29,710 bases of DNA from an uncultured Bacteroidota bacterium. Lineage in GTDB: Bacteria > Bacteroidota > Bacteroidia > UBA7662. Below are positions 28,305-29,710 of the stretch, piece by piece. How positions within the stretch are numbered: position 1 is the first letter of the stretch; every line of letters begins with the position of its first letter. The notes under the pieces were generated by a model. It worked only from the letters and a program-made list of their open reading frames with translations, was not told the DNA's origin and did no database searches. Position numbers and translations under genes: made by a program. The stretch covers positions 1 to 29,710 of the forward strand of contig CAIOCC010000025.1 in the NCBI GenBank assembly GCA_903856555.1. The letters run 5' to 3'.

Positions 28305-29710
28305 ATGGAACACAAAGGACATCCACCGTTGAATCTACATTGGGATCGTAGCGGCCTGGGCGGTGTGCAGAATGTATACTGGAATTTGGGTCCGGCAGAG
28401 CTGGTTGAAACGGCTTTGGCTGCGGGTGAAGGTCAACTCTGCGATAACGGTGCCTTGGCATCGGATACCGGAGAATTTACCGGTCGTTCGCCCAAAGACC
28501 GTTTTGTGGTGAAGGATGCGATCACCGAAAACGCCGTTTGGTGGGGGGATATTAATATTCCCTTTGCACCGGATGATTTTGATGCCCTCTACGATCGGGT
28601 CGCTGCTTATTTGGGTGGCAAAACGGTCTATGCCCGGGATGCCTATGCCTGTGCCGACCCTGCCCACCGCCTCAATATTCGGGTGATCACCGAGTTGGCT
28701 TATTCCAACCTTTTCTGTTACAATCTTTTTTTGAGACCTACAGCGGAGGAGTTGTCCAAGGCCGGTGAACCCGAATGGACGATTCTGTGTGCCCCCGGTT
28801 TCCGGGCCGTCCCCGAAAGAGACAAGACCCGCCAACACAACTTTGCAATTCTTAATTTCACCCGCAAAATCATCCTGATTGGGGGAACCGGTTATACCGG
28901 CGAAATGAAGAAAGGAATCTTCGGGGTTCTGAATTTTGTGTTACCACACAACAAAAAGGTATTGTCCATGCATTGCTCTGCCAACAGCGGAAAGGAGGGC
29001 GATACCGCTTTGTTTTTTGGCCTTTCAGGTACCGGCAAAACGACCTTGTCGGCGGACCCACAGCGGCGCCTTATCGGGGACGATGAGCACGGTTGGAGCG
29101 ATCAGTCCATCTTTAATTTCGAAGGCGGTTGCTATGCCAAATGCATCAACCTAACCCCCGAAAAGGAACCCGAAATCTGGAAAGCGATTCGCTTTGGATC
29201 GATCGTCGAGAACGTTGTTTTCAAGGAAGGTACCCGGGAGGTGGATTACGACAACGGTTCCAAAACCGAAAACACCCGCTGTGCCTATCCGATTCACTAT
29301 ATTGACAATGCCATGGTGCCTTCGGTTGGCAACCATCCTAAGCATTTGTTCTTTTTGACCGCCGATGCATTTGGAGTTTTGCCTCCGATCAGTCGTCTGA
29401 ACGAGGCCCAGGCCATGTACCATTTTATTTCGGGCTACACCGCCAAAGTAGCGGGCACCGAAGTCGGTGTCACCGAACCCCAAACCACCTTTTCGGCTTG
29501 TTTTGGTCGGGCCTTTTTGCCATTGCATCCGGGTCGTTACGCCTCCTTGTTGGGCCAAAAGATGAAGGAACACCAGGTTCAGGTATGGCTGGTGAACACC
29601 GGTTGGACCGGTGGGCCTTACGGGGTTGGTTCTCGCATGAAATTGTCCTATACCCGGGCAATGATTACGGCCGCTCTGCAGGGTGAACTGGATACGGTTC
29701 CATCCCAGGC
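28305..29710 (+). CDS. pckA: Phosphoenolpyruvate carboxykinase (ATP), 3' end cut by window edge
   Basis: Converts oxaloacetate and ATP to phosphoenolpyruvate, the entry step of gluconeogenesis; cytosolic. 468 codons are visible from the ATG at 28305 with no stop, against about 530-540 for the family, so roughly 65-70 residues are missing to the right. Diagnostic motifs: TGEFTGRSPKDRFVV (substrate-binding Arg region), SGKEGDTALFFGLSGTGKTTLS with the P-loop GLSGTGKT at 239-246, the metal-binding IGDDEHGWSD just after, and NTGWTGGPYGVGSRMKL near the edge. GLSGTGKTTLSAD and the absence of GTP-type motifs identify the ATP-dependent enzyme. It has its own promoter and is probably monocistronic from the left. 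Confidence 0.97.
   Translation, partial: MEHKGHPPLNLHWDRSGLGGVQNVYWNLGPAELVETALAAGEGQLCDNGALASDTGEFTGRSPKDRFVVKDAITENAVWWGDINIPFAPDDFDALYDRVAAYLGGKTVYARDAYACADPAHRLNIRVITELAYSNLFCYNLFLRPTAEELSKAGEPEWTILCAPGFRAVPERDKTRQHNFAILNFTRKIILIGGTGYTGEMKKGIFGVLNFVLPHNKKVLSMHCSANSGKEGDTALFFGLSGTGKTTLSADPQRRLIGDDEHGWSDQSIFNFEGGCYAKCINLTPEKEPEIWKAIRFGSIVENVVFKEGTREVDYDNGSKTENTRCAYPIHYIDNAMVPSVGNHPKHLFFLTADAFGVLPPISRLNEAQAMYHFISGYTAKVAGTEVGVTEPQTTFSACFGRAFLPLHPGRYASLLGQKMKEHQVQVWLVNTGWTGGPYGVGSRMKLSYTRAMITAALQGELDTVPSQ

Noticed and set aside
1..29710. CRISPR arrays, tRNA or rRNA genes, insertion sequences, prophage or integrase genes
   Set aside because: Scanning both strands I saw no regularly spaced repeats, no cloverleaf-like intergenic sequence and no transposase or integrase motifs; intergenic gaps are short.

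Overview
The window is an ordinary-looking chromosomal stretch of a Bacteroidota bacterium (class Bacteroidia; I cannot settle the family) with rather high GC for that phylum. Four things point there: the run rpmB-rpmG-DUF4295-ftsY-rimO, in which the tiny DUF4295 protein is Bacteroidota-specific; the pyrG-yidC pair; bacillithiol-type bshC; and many start codons preceded by the Bacteroidota -7 promoter element TAnnTTTG with almost no Shine-Dalgarno sequences. I see 29 protein genes packed tightly on both strands. There are no RNA genes, insertion sequences, CRISPR arrays, prophage genes or gene-free stretches over 300 bases.

Layout. 1-3.3 kb: a biotin carboxylase (minus) divergent from a partial cytochrome c maturation cluster ccmB-ccmC-ccmD (plus). 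3.3-6.9 kb (minus): a TolB-like beta-propeller protein, then homogentisate dioxygenase and 4-hydroxyphenylpyruvate dioxygenase, two consecutive steps of tyrosine breakdown. 6.9-8.0 kb (plus): a TPR lipoprotein sharing a tiny divergent promoter region with the propeller gene. 8.0-11.3 kb (plus): the classic thrS-infC-rpmI-rplT translation operon, closed by a terminator. 11.3-12.6 kb (minus): ornithine aminotransferase. 12.6-17.4 kb (plus): rpmB-rpmG-DUF4295, a strong terminator, then ftsY-rimO-bshC. 17.4-18.9 kb (minus): a three-gene envelope operon of a c-type-cytochrome-like lipoprotein, an OB-fold protein and a YceI protein. 19.0-25.0 kb (minus): nfeD, then pyrG-yidC-glycosyltransferase. 25.1-29.7 kb (plus): a cystathionine beta-synthase-like enzyme with CBS domains, a DUF4139/MuiA-like protein, and ATP-type PEP carboxykinase running off the right edge.

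Most genes are core housekeeping (translation, protein targeting and insertion, nucleotide synthesis, central carbon and amino-acid metabolism). I found no clearly new multi-gene system. The most interesting signals are regulatory: -7 promoter boxes lying exactly 4 nt before start codons (candidate leaderless mRNAs); a near-symmetrical pair of face-to-face -7 boxes driving two divergent genes; an infC gene that appears to start at AUC (or AUU) behind the only strong Shine-Dalgarno I noticed; a hairpin plus U-tract at the expected 5' end of the rpmB mRNA; and an intrinsic terminator ending 7 nt before the ftsY start codon. The least understood gene group is the cytochrome-like/OB-fold/YceI operon, whose heme motif is the unusual CX4CH.
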